Source: Magnolia sinica
Lineage: Eukaryota; Streptophyta; Magnoliopsida; Magnoliales; Magnoliaceae
DNA length: 64,000 nt
Assembly (NCBI RefSeq): GCF_029962835.1
Contig: NC_080588.1
Coordinates: 67,004,501 to 67,068,500 of the forward strand
Direction of reading: 5' to 3'
The position numbers and the translations under genes were made by a program. Below are positions 34,189 through 46,700 of this stretch, piece by piece; within the stretch, counting starts at the first letter, position 1; every line of letters begins with the position of its first letter. The notes beneath the pieces are model-generated. The model saw nothing but the letters and a program-made list of their open reading frames with translations. It was not told where the DNA came from and did not search any database.

Positions 34189-35130
34189 TCAGGAATCCGC
34201 TGACACATCGGTTAGATTATATTCAAAACAGACAAGAACAGAATGATTATCTTTTTTTATGAGCCAATTCTTAAACCATTCGCAGTCTTTCTTTAGATGT
34301 CCAGTCTTTTTGCAAAAGAAGCACGGTTTGCCTTTAACCCGTTTGCGTTTAGATCCATTTCCAAATAGATTCTCATGGTTTTCATATGGAGGACCAGAAA
34401 ATCCATTATTAGAACCTTGTTTCCTTTTCCTTTTATTCTTGTGCCCATGCCCATGACTAAAGGTCACCATATTAACATTTTAAACTTTAACCATCTGCCT
34501 AATCTTGTCTTCCTATTGGACGCACTGAGTGATAAGTTCATCCAATATCCACATATCCTTCAGAGTATTATAGTTGACCAGGAATGTGCCGAATTGGGGA
34601 AGTAAGTTGTTCATGATTAAATGAACCAGTTGATCATCAGCGAGTACAAGCCCCAGAGAACGGATCTTAGATACAACTTTGATCTGCTCTACAATGTATT
34701 CACGGATATTGCCTTTTCCATCGTAGGATGAGCGAGTCAATTTATTCAAAAGGATGCGCACTTCAGATTTATTAGATTTCTTGAACCTTTTTCTCATTTC
34801 AGTTAGGAAAGTTTTGGCATTGTCTGTTTCAGGCATGGCGCCCTTCATAGATTAAGAATTCGAATACTTAATTACTTTCAAGCATGTATCATTTGATCTA
34901 AACCATTCAACCCATCGATTATATTGAGCTTCAGTGGCATCATCAGATGGTTCTAGCGGTTCTGGTGTTATCAAGGCCAGATCTAATTGAAGACAGGCCG
35001 GTACGACTTCAATGGTGTTCTTCCATTGAGAGTAATTAGATTCATTAAGGGCAGGGACTTGATTCTGATTAGTGGGAATTGAGATTGAAATAAAATAGAT
35101 ATATTTATACTCACATTAATTCATAGTTTC
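34189..35130 (-). pseudogene. Copia 2 gag remnant
   Basis: Minus-strand: VPALNESNYSQWKNTIEVV near the N-terminus, TFLTEMRKRFKKSNKSEVR (UBN2-like), then the zinc knuckle CFFCKKTGHLKKDC. In-frame stops at about 34849, 34510 and 34480. The gag start is not certain. Confidence 0.85.
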
Positions 35131-37161
35131 ACAAAGCAATTTCGTGAATGTAAACAAAATTATCAGGCAAAGTTAATCAATTCAGTTGCTAAGAGAGGCA
35201 TCAACTGAATCATCTAAGATGAAATGGGCCCAACCATCATATCCTGGTGAGAATCTGTTACATCATCACCATTCCTCCTGTGGGAGGTAATAATAACATA
35301 TTAGTGATCCTCCTGAACATGAAGCTAAGTGATGTCAGTGATGTAAGTCTGAGACACTCAACACCTGTGGATGAGATGAGTCTTTCAGCTTTACATTACT
35401 AGCACCATTTACTTCACCTATTCACGTGTTTGCCAAACGGTAATTGTCTGTGTTTTCATTACTGTGTGCATGAAAATGTGAACGCAACTATATGCAATCC
35501 TCTTGATCCCAATGTTACAAGTCTGTACTTATAAAATTTTCATCGATTGAGGTCACTATGGTGACTAACACAACCGAATCCAAAACTACAAATATAAACT
35601 TTAGGATTGCTACTATAATCCTGTCTCTCTATGGATTATATCTTAATTAGTCTGATGCGGCCCACAAGATGGTCATTATTGATCATTGGAAAATAAATGA
35701 ACTACAGAAAGAAACTGTGAAATATGTTTCGATCTTTATGATCCAATGGTCTATGAAAGACTTTTAAAGATGGGTAATGGGCCTAAATCTAGGCTTCATC
35801 AGAATACAATCGATATGATCTATATATCACCATAAGGCACTCATAGTCAAGTCAGAATTATCATAAGATGGGTGGTAATATTGAACAATCTGTGTAGTTC
35901 AAATTATAGTGCATACACACCCTTATCGTCCACCTAGAGAATATTCCATATGAGATGCCCACATAATACATCATGGATAGTTTAGATCTATCAATTGATG
36001 TCCAAAATATAAACATAATGTCTGCAATGTCAAACATATACAGGCTTTAGCCCATTTATGGTGATGGAAAACCCAGGCCATTGGGTCCCATAAAATACTG
36101 GGCCCAGCAACGTCTTTAATAAACTTAATGGCCCAAAGACCCAGTGGAATGGGCCCAGTATGCAGAAATGGGCCCAAGTATATCAACAAGCCCATAAAAA
36201 GCAGATAAATCGATCTCAGTCACCGGTCCAGAGTTCAACCCGATCAGTGGATTGTAATCCGGTCCGAAGACCCGATCTAATATAAGGTCGTTTTCAACCT
36301 AATTTTAGCTGTGTTACTCTGCTATTACCGAGCGACTAATAGCAGCTCGAGATGAGGGGAGCTGAAATCTCCTTCGCAGCTAAGGGCGACAGAGATCTTC
36401 TTCGTAGAAAAGAGAGGCTGGAAAAAAAAAAAAAAAAAACTTCTCCACAGAGAAGGGATGAAGCCTTCTCCGCAACGAAGAATGTATTATTCTCCACTCG
36501 ACGATGGATCTCCCTTGAATCTGAATGAGCAAGGGACATATCCTCCCAAATACGATTGAGATGGTCGTGGTTTGAACGATAAATGGAGACAAATCTAACA
36601 TTCATGGCTGCCTCCGTCAAATTCACAAAGTAAGGGTATGAAACCATTGATGATATTCCTAATCTGGGGAAGAAATCCTGATATTCTGATTTGGAAATTT
36701 AGATCCCTAACTACTGGTCTAATTTTGGGGTTATAGAACTGAAATCCCCAATCAGGGATTTGGGATTCAAAATCTCTAATTATCTTGATTTAGGGTTCAA
36801 ATCCGAGATCCCTAATTAAATGAATCTGTATATGGGGATTCTAATTCAAAAATCCTAATATATCTAGATCAGGATTTTGAATGTAAAATCCCTAATTAGC
36901 TACTGCATCAGAATTTAGGGTGTCAACAATCCCTGATATATGATTTTGGGATTTCGGAAACCCTAATTGCTATCTGGATTTGGGATTTCTCGATTTGAAA
37001 ATCCCATATTGATGAAGGGTCCGAAATCCCTAATCTCTAGATGTTGGATACAAATATCAAAATCCCTAATTGCATATATGGGATTCTAATTTGGAAAACC
37101 TTGATGATCGAATTGAATCTAATATAGCTGAATACGATCATCCATACCTTTGCATAACAAT
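35131..37161 (-). other. Long leader between PBS and gag of copia element 2
   Basis: About 2 kb with no retroelement domain. It includes an open frame (36336-36647, 103 codons) of unknown meaning, an A18 run at 36421-36440, and a degenerate array of AAATCCCTAATT-like motifs at 36650-37090. Typical copia leaders are shorter. Confidence 0.6.
36650..37090. repeat. Degenerate AATCCCTAATT array
   Basis: At least ten irregularly spaced copies of TCCCTAATT/ATCCCTAA variants interspersed with GGGATTTNGGATT text, within the element's leader next to the primer-binding site. Confidence 0.65.
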
Positions 37162-37172
37162 CTCTGATACCA
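37162..37172 (-). other. Primer-binding site (tRNA-iMet), copia element 2
   Basis: Minus strand TGGTATCAGAG two bases inside the 5' LTR. Confidence 0.92.
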
Positions 37173-37174
37173 AC

Positions 37175-37662
37175 TGTGGGACTTAACAAATATGCGGAAT
37201 AGGCCCACGGATCTATCTGTGCATAGGACATGGTGATCGAGGGTTCGGATGGCTTACCTAAGTGGGACGTCATTGCTAAGAATAAGAATACCAGAATACT
37301 AATAGAGCTTAGGATCTTCCTCTCCTTCACACCCTTTTTGCAACTCAAAAGATAGGACTCGAATTCTGCCGTGGTGTAGGATCGGAGACTCAGCTCTCTT
37401 ATATAGAGACTGTGGAGGAGGAGTTTCAAAACCATCAAAACTCCCTCTCCCACGCTCCACATTGTTGCGTCCTAGTTCGACTCAAATTGTTGTCTGCATA
37501 AACAACTATAGCATTCCAGCCCTAATATACGCACTGCTGCGCAATCAGAGTTGCGCAGCGAATCACCTGAAGTGGGGCCCACTAGTCTACTCACTCATCC
37601 AGTCCAACTGAATGACAATTCAGACTGTTGATCAGTAAGGCCCACTAGATAGAGTTCTTATA
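37175..37662 (-). repeat. 5' LTR of copia element 2
   Basis: 488 bp, homologous to 30028-30513; its outer end reads TTCTTATA instead of TTCTTACA, followed by the target duplication CATCG. Confidence 0.95.
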
Positions 37663-37733
37663 CATCGGCCTTATCCGACGGTTGATAGCAAGGTTCGCAC
37701 GTAATGACGTGCGAACCGGTGTGTAGCTAAGCG

Positions 37734-37734
<1 letters not shown>

Positions 37735-37810
<76 letters not shown>
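37735..37810. repeat. Compound (CT)n(TA)n microsatellite
   Basis: About 18 CT units followed by about 19 TA units. Confidence 0.92.
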
Positions 37811-37814
<4 letters not shown>

Positions 37815-37839
37815 ATATTAGTCTTTTACCAAGAGTTGG

Positions 37840-40800
37840 AGTTTCGACCACTTTTGAAAGATCAAACAATGTATAAATGAGATGATTCCAAAATCATTTG
37901 AAATTTTGTCGACTTATCTTTTCAACAAGTTTAAGATTATTTCGATTTGACCTATAATATAAATAAATAAATAAAAGTGATAAGCATTTCCCGTGAGATT
38001 GCGTGATGCATTGCTCAAATCACAATTATTGTTTTGAGTCTACTATTTTGAAAGGTGAAATAGTCTAAAATGAGATGATTTCAAATCTATTTAAAAGATT
38101 GTCAAATTATTTTTCCAACAAGTATGAAATTAATCCGATTTGACCTGTAATAAGTGAGTTATGACCGTTTCTGTAAGATCGTGTAATGCATAGTTCAAAC
38201 TACGATATGAACATCGTAAAATCGTGATCAGATTTTTACACTTACTTTTCAAAGATCAAACAATCTCCAAATAAATTTATTTCAAAGTTATTTAAAAGTT
38301 TAATAAATTCTTGTAACGCCCTGGAATTCGGGGGTCGCGCATGCGCTCAACTCCCGAGTTCCCGAGAGTCACTTACAACCGGCTTTCATTGATGAACATT
38401 TAATCCAGTTTAATTTGCGCAGCCTGAAATTCCCTAGAACATGAACATAACCACGCAAGTCTACTGAGATGAAAGAGGTCTATTATATATACAGGTCCAA
38501 AACATACATGGGTCGCACGAGCGTTGCCCAACCAAAACAACAAAAGAATACTGTGTCAAAAAATAATGAGGCTGAGTCCACAGCCCAGCAATCCCGATCC
38601 TGCCCATCAAGCCGATGGAGAGCCTTCCATCAACTGGAAATAAGATAGCTCGTCCTCCTCGTCAAAGCTCGCCTCGCCAGGCTCCTCTAGTCCTGAGTCA
38701 CCTGCATCTATGAAAGGGTCTGGTTGGTGTTTTAAAGCACCGTCCCAGAGTGGGAGTGAGTGATCAACTCAATGGGTGCTATTAACCTCAAGTTATCATA
38801 GGCATCAATTATAATATGATCTTAGTAAAAAGCAGACAATCACATACATCTAAGTAATCTTATTAATGTGCATGTATGCAGCATGACATGATGCATGCCC
38901 TCACCACAATGCTCCCTCGAGCGACACCATCTAACGATCGCAAATGACAACACTCCCTCATTGCGACCTCGACTGCCGAGTCGCCACCCTAACTAGTGCG
39001 ATGCAATGCGATCGTGTTAGCCGAGTTATTAGTTAGGTCCATTCATCCAGTAGATTTGGAAATCTGGTACACCCCACGTATCACCGCCCTAAACAAGTTG
39101 CGAGGCCAAGACCCCCCAATGCGTGAGGCCGAGACCTCGCGGTCCGTGATCCCGTCGGGTTCCTCATCCCCGACTTCAAGCACATGAGGAGTGTCGTGAG
39201 AAAGAGATCGCTCGCGGTCACTATGGGGAGGCGCGGTACCCCAGCATAGGCCGACAGCTCGGACACAGTGTCTCATTCCACCATGCCCGGCTCACAAGGC
39301 TGTAGACTAATTTCAAGTGGGTTATTGATGGGCTACCATGGTTGTAGGGTATTCCAGGTTCCAAACATATGTGAGCAAACAGGGTTAACAATCAAGGTTG
39401 GTCAGACGGTAGGCTAGACCTCACAAGTCAGGTGAGCACGCGACGGACGACATTGAGCACAAGAGGCCCATGTAGTCGAACTACTGCCGTCCACGTGCAC
39501 CCGCCCAAATCCATGGGTTTAGCCTTAGGGTATCCCTACCAAAGGGGATACCGTCTCTCTTCATATTTCCTAACCAACCCAAGGGTATGAGAACAGTTCA
39601 TAATACGCTAGCATCAAGGTTATCAACAAACATAACAGTTTCATGTTCACATATATCTCAATATATGATTCAACACTCCTAACGAGCAAGCTACAACATC
39701 ATGATTAAGGTGCAAGTGAGTAGTGTGGATTAGGAAGGAAGTTAAGCACTTCCTACACCTCAAGGGTTCAAATATACATGAGCAATGATTCCTACACACT
39801 AGGAAGCAAACACAAATGAGAGAAATCAACCAATCATGAGCATGAAATCATCCATATACCAAATCATGTGAGAGGCAATATCAATCATCAAGGAGCACCA
39901 AACATGCAAATTCATGCAATTCTAACAACATGTCATTCCTAAGTTTCCTCTAGATTAACAAACAAAATCATTAAACTCATACTATAATTGGTGCTAGGCC
40001 ACCTAAGGATAATAATCCGCACCTATGGTTCGTTGGAGATTCGAAAAACACCCTAGGAAAGAGGGCTTTCGGGTCGATCGGCCGAAATTCCTAAAACAAG
40101 CTCTTGCATGTTAGAATTCCAAGCCAATCCCATCTTACTACATGGATTTCAAGAAGAATGGGTGAAAACCTTACCTAGGCGACCCACGGACGGTCGTTGA
40201 AGTCAAGGAGGAGAGTTTCTCCTTGTAAGAGAGGTAGGGAGTTGGAAGGGTTGATTCTCTTGGGCCGCACTTCGATCAAGGGTCCACCTTGAATCTCCTC
40301 CTCTCACACTATCTTCTCCTCTTAGCTCCTTCACTCTCCTTCTCTCTCGGTGGTTGTAGCAATTAAGAGAGAGTTATGAGAGATAGGGTTTATTTCCTAG
40401 ACTTGGGCCTTTTGGCCTTAAGTTTCCTCAAATTCTCAAAATAGCCAACTAGGACTCACTTTTGGGGTTGGTGTGGCCCTAATACTCCTTTGGCCACCAA
40501 ATTTGGTGGGTAGGTGCCCTATGGCCCGGTTAGGGCCCGTGTAAAATTTGGGAACAAACGGATGGACGGTTGTGGAGTTTGAGTCAAGGGTTCTGATCTT
40601 TAAACAGCCCTAAGGGGTCCATTCTGGTGATTAGAGTGGTTCTGGTGGCCCTCTAGCTATGAAATTTCTAGGATAGATGCTTCATGGCCCGATGAAGGGC
40701 CATACAAAATTTGGGGACGATCGGATCTGGGGTTTGGTCGTACGGGTCCGATTTGTGATCGACGGTCATCGTCCCATGATCGGGTCCCAGAGTTGGTAGA

Positions 40801-41550
40801 CGGGTGTAGAAAAATTCATTAGACCTCCACTTTAAATGTGGAAGAGATCCGACGATTGGATAGCCTGGTATCTCGGTTTTATTTGCAAGTGCCAGATTTC
40901 GGTCCTAGCATTGGTGGGGTGCATTTAATCAGTGCCAGATCCCACTTCTGGGTGTCCGCTGGGTCCGTGGTCCGCAATAGTCCACAAGCCCAGTGAGATT
41001 TACGGTTCCGTTTATTTTTAGAATTTTCTGACCTTCCTATGTCACGGTGTAGCCCATACGGGCTGTCGTTAAGGGCAAATGAGTCATCTGGCTCGACGGC
41101 CCGCACCGGGTCCTGTCATGATCCGATCGGTTTATTCTAATGAGCTAATCCTAGGTTAATTTGCTTGTGGTATCTCACCGCGCATGGTTTAAATGATCGG
41201 ACCTGCGGAAAATTCTACGTGGACGCCCCAGGACACTGTACTGGTTAGACAGGTTGTTGCAATTCTCTTTTCAACGAGTACAAGATCACCCTGATCCAAC
41301 CAATCACAAAGGAGTTATGACTATTTTCGTCTAACCATGCGATACATTGTCCAAACTATGATTGTTGTTTTGTCCAAATTATAACATTAACTTTTGACTT
41401 ACTTTTAATAATTCAAATTGTCTTCAAATGAGCTGATTTCAAAGTTTTGAAATTTCATTGAATCATCTTTCTATTGAGCACATATTATCCCGATCCAACT
41501 TAAAACAAGAAAGTTATGACCATTTTTATAAAATCACACCATTTTTATAA
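37840..41550. repeat. Tandem array of about 200-bp units, interrupted
   Basis: Units share GAGATGATTTCAAA, TTTTCAACAAG, CCGATTTGACCTATAATA and GAGTTATGACC. The anchor motif recurs at about 37880, 38073, 38275 and 41433; after subtracting the inserted LTR (38312-41261) the spacings are about 193, 202 and 203. Roughly four diverged units. No coding potential. Confidence 0.8.
38312..41261. mobile_element. Solo LTR (2.95 kb), probably Ty3/gypsy
   Basis: Starts TGTAACGCCC and ends TTGCA, with the perfect 5-bp target duplication ATTCT (38307-38311, 41262-41266). No internal domains or second LTR are present, so it is a solo LTR left by recombination. The long length and TGTAACGCCC start resemble del/Tekay-type gypsy LTRs; orientation is not certain. 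Confidence 0.82.
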
Positions 41551-41869
41551 TATTCTATTATGAGAGAGCCCTTATTGTATTGGCAATGCTTTATTTTTAT
41601 TTTATTTTTGCTTTTGAGTGTGGTGAATCGGTTTCGATCCATGAAGATAATGAAAAGGACCCATGTAAATCTGTGTTATGGTTGCATCTTTTCTGTCTTT
41701 TCTTTTAATTTTGATATTGTTGTATGTGGTCGAGAAGGGATCTCTTCTCCCAGCACAACATAACTTAAGATTTGAAATTTTCCCTTGCTATTGAAAGGGT
41801 GGGAGGCATGGGAAATCTCAAGCATCTCTATATTAGAATGGTGGAGGCCTATTGCGTAAGTGGGATGGA
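41551..41869. other. Unassigned intergenic sequence
   Basis: No gene or repeat recognised; AT-rich. Confidence 0.4.
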
Positions 41870-42295
41870 TTCTAGTTGCACGTGAAGTTCCTATACATCC
41901 ATTCCGCCCATCAATTTCACCAGCTCATGATAAGAACTGGGTCAAAAAATGAGAGAGGTCAAAAACTCAAGTGGGGCACACCCTAAGGAAAAGGTGGGGA
42001 TTGAATGCCCACTGTGGAAACCTTCATGGGGCCACGGAAACTTTGTATCTTCACTTGATGGGAAAACTTATGAACGGTTTGGACGGCATATAAACATCAG
42101 CGTGTGCCCAGGAAGCTTTCGTCAATGGGCGTTTCCATCCCCACTGTTTTCTGTCATGTGGCCCACTTGAGTTTTGGATCTGACTAATTTTGGGCTCATG
42201 TCCTAACATGATCTAGAGAAACCGATGGATGGAGTGTGTTTATTACAGTGGGCCACATAGCTCCCACCCACAGGAACTTCCTATATGCTGGGGCG
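41870..42295. mobile_element. Foldback-family element
   Basis: The left end GTGAAGTTCCTATACATCCATTCCGCC is inverted at the right by GATGGATGGAGTGTGTTTATTACAGTGGGCC..GGAACTTCCTATAT. The interior has TCAAGTGGGGCACACC and its inverse GTGGCCCACTTGAG. Confidence 0.7.
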
Positions 42296-43796
42296 ACGGC
42301 AATCAGCCTCCATGTTAGTGACTCAGATCCGTCATTGGCCATGAAGCAATTAGTTGTAAGGGAAGCGATCCCGTGCGGTCGACTCATGTGAGTTCCACTT
42401 AGATATCTCATCATATTAGCCTTGTCACAATTAATTGGGGCCCACTACATGAATTTCAACCCTCAAGGTGTGATTTCGCCAGAACTCACCCGAGTTAGCT
42501 CAAAACTCTACCCAATTTAAGAAAACGGGACGGTTTGTTTACAGAGGCCAATACCGCATGGATCAGCTAGCCTGAGTAAACACGACTACTGAGTCGACTC
42601 AGCAAGTTTTAAAATAATGGATAGTAGGACCAATTGACGTTGTCTCTGCTGGCCAGCTCATAAATAGAGCACACTGAGAAAAGGCTGGCAATAGGTCGGA
42701 CCTGTGCCCTGAATAGGCCTAGCCCAACCAATTCAAAATTGCCCGGGGCCTGTCCCATTGCCCAGCCCTACCACTGGGGCATTCATACAATCAGATGTCA
42801 GCCTACTCGCAATGGATGGACCCTCCAACGGTCTGGATTACCAAATCATGGGCTCCCACTCATCAGAAATGAAAACCCATTGATCAGGCGAAAATAGGCA
42901 GGCCTAATCATTCTAAAATGATGTTTTCATTTTGTACAGGCGGCCCATGGTTCAGTAAACGAAGCCATTAGATAAAAAAATTCGCCCTTTTAGGTTGTAC
43001 AGTACACAGACTTCTCCGTGTTCTTTTTACAGGTGAGTTGAGCTTGAACCTGAGACCTCAACCTTGAAATTCACCCTGTTTACTGTCAATTTCCTGGCCA
43101 CCAAGGGGCCAGGAATTTCCTTCCATGGGTCATTCAGCACGGTACAGATCGCTGATGAGCCCACAGCATGCAGTACAAACTTGGGCCGAGCATTGGATAC
43201 TGAAGAATTTAAGACCCAGAAGGCGTTGTACACTGTACACTTGGAATTTCAGTTCAGACAAGATCTCATGGTTATAAGAAAATTCCTGGAGACTACCACC
43301 TCTTCCAATCTAGGGGAGCTCCGGTGCAGGGTCCACCTGTGGTGGGACACAACGGACCGGAGATCTGGAATACTGAACCCGGATGATCAGAAAGAAGGGA
43401 AAACTGTCTTATTGAGACAGTTTACGATGTCAGCCCCAAAATGTGGCAGATCTAAAATTTGAATGTGCCCCAAACTGGAAAAGGTGGGGGTGGGACTTTG
43501 CTGCATATTATGCTAGCGCATGAAAGGAAGAGGAACAGGAAAGAAGAGAAGACAACAGATCAATACCATAACTATATTTCCTCTCATTCAAAATCCCCAA
43601 TAGCAAGAACAACAGGCTGCGGATTATGATCATGTGTGGGGCCGGAACGGATCCAGACCCTCAACATTAATAAGCAGAATATCAGCCATTTCCATCCAGT
43701 TTCCGCTCGACTTAATGATATCATCAGTCATATATGTACGGTACATGCATTTTGGGAAGACAACAAACCCGTGGCTCTCGAAGATTGAAGTTCTTA
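42296..43796. other. Region between foldback element and AAPT stop
   Basis: The proximal part (about 43500-43796) is probably AAPT 3' UTR. A + strand open frame (43064-43462) and its minus-strand shadow match no family I know. A short GGCC-rich MITE lies at about 42684-42770. Confidence 0.4.
42684..42770. mobile_element. Short GGCC-rich MITE
   Basis: Ends AAGGCTGGCAATAGGTCGGACC and (reverse complement) AGGGCTGGGCAATGGGACAGG are imperfect inverted repeats related to 28315-28434; flanks do not show a clear target duplication. Confidence 0.45.
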
Positions 43797-46700
43797 TCAG
43801 GCTTCTTTCCTTGTTATCCTGCAAGTCAGATGAAAGACACTGTTAGACATGAAGCCTCTTGATTGGAAACTAATCCCTAAATTGAGCGTGGAATTGTGTG
43901 GAGCCTGTGGCTCGGTGATCTGAATCATTAATTCGATGGGCCCACTTTGGATGGGAGATACACCAGAAATGTTCAAGATTTGGAGATCGCAACCCTCCAA
44001 TATAGCGGCCTACAGATAGATGGCTAAGACGAAACATTAAGTATGGAACAATGGTCCAAATTAGTGGATTTTCCAATCTGAGCACATTGGGCCCTCCAAT
44101 ATCAACAATTTGGATCAAATAATGGGTAAGCACATTTGCATCCTGCAGACCCCATAACCTTAAATGGTGTGGGATGAAGAGCTTTTTTTTTTTTTTTTCC
44201 TTTTTCTTTTTTACCTGAAACAGTAGATGCCCAATGCAGTCGTGAGTTCGTGGATGACAGACGTCGCGAAATGCATGTAGAGTGATACTGGTATCAGAGA
44301 AAAGATATGTGAGGAATAAGGAATAAATAAAAAACAATCTTCTGAAAGCCTATATAAGTCTTTTGAAGGTGGATTTTGGAAACAAAGAAAAACAAAAACC
44401 AAAGCGATAGCATGCAGCAAGGATCAGGCCAGCAACAGTTAGCCGTTGCAGGACTATACCCTCTCCGAGGTGCATATGGAGAGGTCTGTCAGTTCAGTGA
44501 GACTCATATAACCAAACATATGGGCAAAGGTACTTGTTGCTTTAAAAAAAAAACAAATCTTATACAAGAGACAAGCTTATAGAGTTATACTACAAATGCA
44601 TAGCACGTAATAACTTAATCACGTTGCAGTGGGTGATCGCGCAAAATTAGGATTATGCCACAACCCCAACTTTGGCTGCCTATGCTCTCCACATCAGATT
44701 ACGTGTGTCAAAATGTCACTTCCCAAGTTCTGCTTTTTTTCTTTTAAATAAAAAATAAAAACTCAGCAAAATTGTGATTAAACAGGGAAAACACCACTTT
44801 GACACATGCGAATCTGCCACGAAGGGCATGGGGCCCACCAATTTTGAGGGATCATATACCAAAACAGACCCTATAATAGAAAAAACTGCTTTACCTGTGA
44901 ATGCACAGTACCCAAGAAGAACTAAAGTCTCATCAACCAATGGAATTCTGCCAAGGGAAAAAAAAAAGGGCACAAAAGGAGCTTGCATGTGACAAATGTG
45001 CTGAAGGCGTATGCAAGTTTCAGATCCAATAAATCTTTAAATCACCATCAAGAAAATTAAAAGTGTGGATACCCGTCATTGAGGCTGGCAGTGAGTGCAT
45101 TTGCAATGGCAAGAGGAAGATACAGCAGTGACTGTTCAAAATGGTCAAGCAGTTAGAGATATGGATACTGCCCACACTTGGTAGGAACCATGCACGAAAC
45201 AAGGGAAATAGTTTGCTTTATTAGAAAGAATAATGCTAGTACAATGTATAGACATTGTTCGAGAAATATGTACTAAAACATCCCTACAGTAAACATGGCA
45301 CTTGTCTACAGCAATCAGGACAATTTATAATCATGGGAAACTGCATGGATGGACCATCTGGGTCAAATCGCAGGGAGATCAGACTGTCAACTGCCAATCA
45401 GTGTCCTGCTAAGGGGCCTGTTAACTCAAGAATGATCAGTGGGACACATTCAACAAGCAAGCTCGCAACAGTCTGATGGTCAGAGTTACTCGATAATTAC
45501 AACTCGTGGTCTATGGCCCATCCACCTGGTGGCCCAACAGATCAATGGTCCTAATCACCATGTATTTGTCACATAGTGGGAACAAAACTTTCTTAAATAT
45601 CTATAACGTGGGCATCATAATGGCATTTCTCCTATCACAAAAAAACATCATTAACTACTATACCAGCATTGTAAAATGAGTGGCAAAAACTACTGGAACA
45701 AGAGACCAGGACACAAAACCCACTAAAAACAGTATGGCGTACTTCACTGTAAAATATAATAAAATAAAATAAAAATTCAGAATTGTAGGGTCAGAGAAGC
45801 GTGCATACCAGACACATTCCAGTTTTCAAGCCCTTGGGTTCATCGCACAAGTGAGCAAGAATCATCCTTCCCTGCCAATACAGAGACTATCAATAACAGC
45901 ATGCAAAGGTAATAGAACCACTACCAACCACTCCGTTGTGTAGAAGTAAATGCCATGAACAGTTTCCATTTTTACCAGGCAGAATATCCTTTTAAGGTAT
46001 GCATAAAAAAATGCAAGCAACCAGGTACATGCACAGGATGGAAACTGAGAACTATGCATGAAACAGTACAATAGAGCAGCATTATTATATGCATATAACA
46101 TTTTAGCCAGGCAAAAACAATATGTTGATTAGGCCCGGCCCAGTCAACCCTGACCGACCAGTTCAAAATCCAGGTCTGAACCAACCCCAGGCTTGCCTGT
46201 TGCCAGACCTAACTATAAGAGACCGTCTGTGAGTCTGTGGATATGTATTTCCATCACATTTTCATTTCAAAAAATTTGCTTTGTTCAAATTTCCGAAGTA
46301 AAAAAGAAAAAGAAAAAAGAAATATATTTACATTTCCATTTCCATCTTAGGAATGCCACTGGTCTCACTAAGATAGTCTGATCAAAATAGCAGGTTGCCC
46401 TAATCCTCATCTCCAATGATTTCTTTCTGTTTCTGAGAATGGTCTAAACAGATCAAATGGAAAAAATGTCTGCATAAGTCATGATTGCATCGCATCTTTG
46501 GACAGAAATATGAATGCTCCCAAGCATATCTTTTCCATTTCCATTTCCACATATTTTTCGGAAAAGTCATTTCCAAGAATTAATTTTTTCGATGGAATGT
46601 TTCAACGCATCCCTAATGGAAATATAACTAACATCTGTATCTAAACAAATTTTTGATTGATGCCAGATTTTACTATCAAAATTATTTTCTGAGTAATAAC

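Larger units (their letters stand above)
30028..37662 (-). mobile_element. Full-structure Ty1/copia retrotransposon (7.6 kb)
   Basis: Flanked by the 5-bp target duplication CATCG (30023-30027, 37663-37667). Both LTRs are present (right = 5', left = 3'), with PBS, PPT and a pol order of protease-integrase-RT-RNase H (copia). From 34848 to 32836 the coding region stays in one frame, broken only by point stops, with frameshifts later in RT and RNase H. A leader of about 2 kb separates the PBS from gag. The LTRs differ at roughly 30 sites by eye, so insertion is fairly old. Confidence 0.95.

Noticed and set aside
36336-36647. 103-codon minus-strand frame in the copia leader as a host gene
   Set aside because: No family match and located inside an LTR retrotransposon between PBS and gag; mentioned only as part of the leader.
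43064-43462. 132-codon + strand open frame downstream of AAPT
   Set aside because: No recognised family, no splice or promoter context, and an equally open minus-strand shadow. Left unannotated as a gene.
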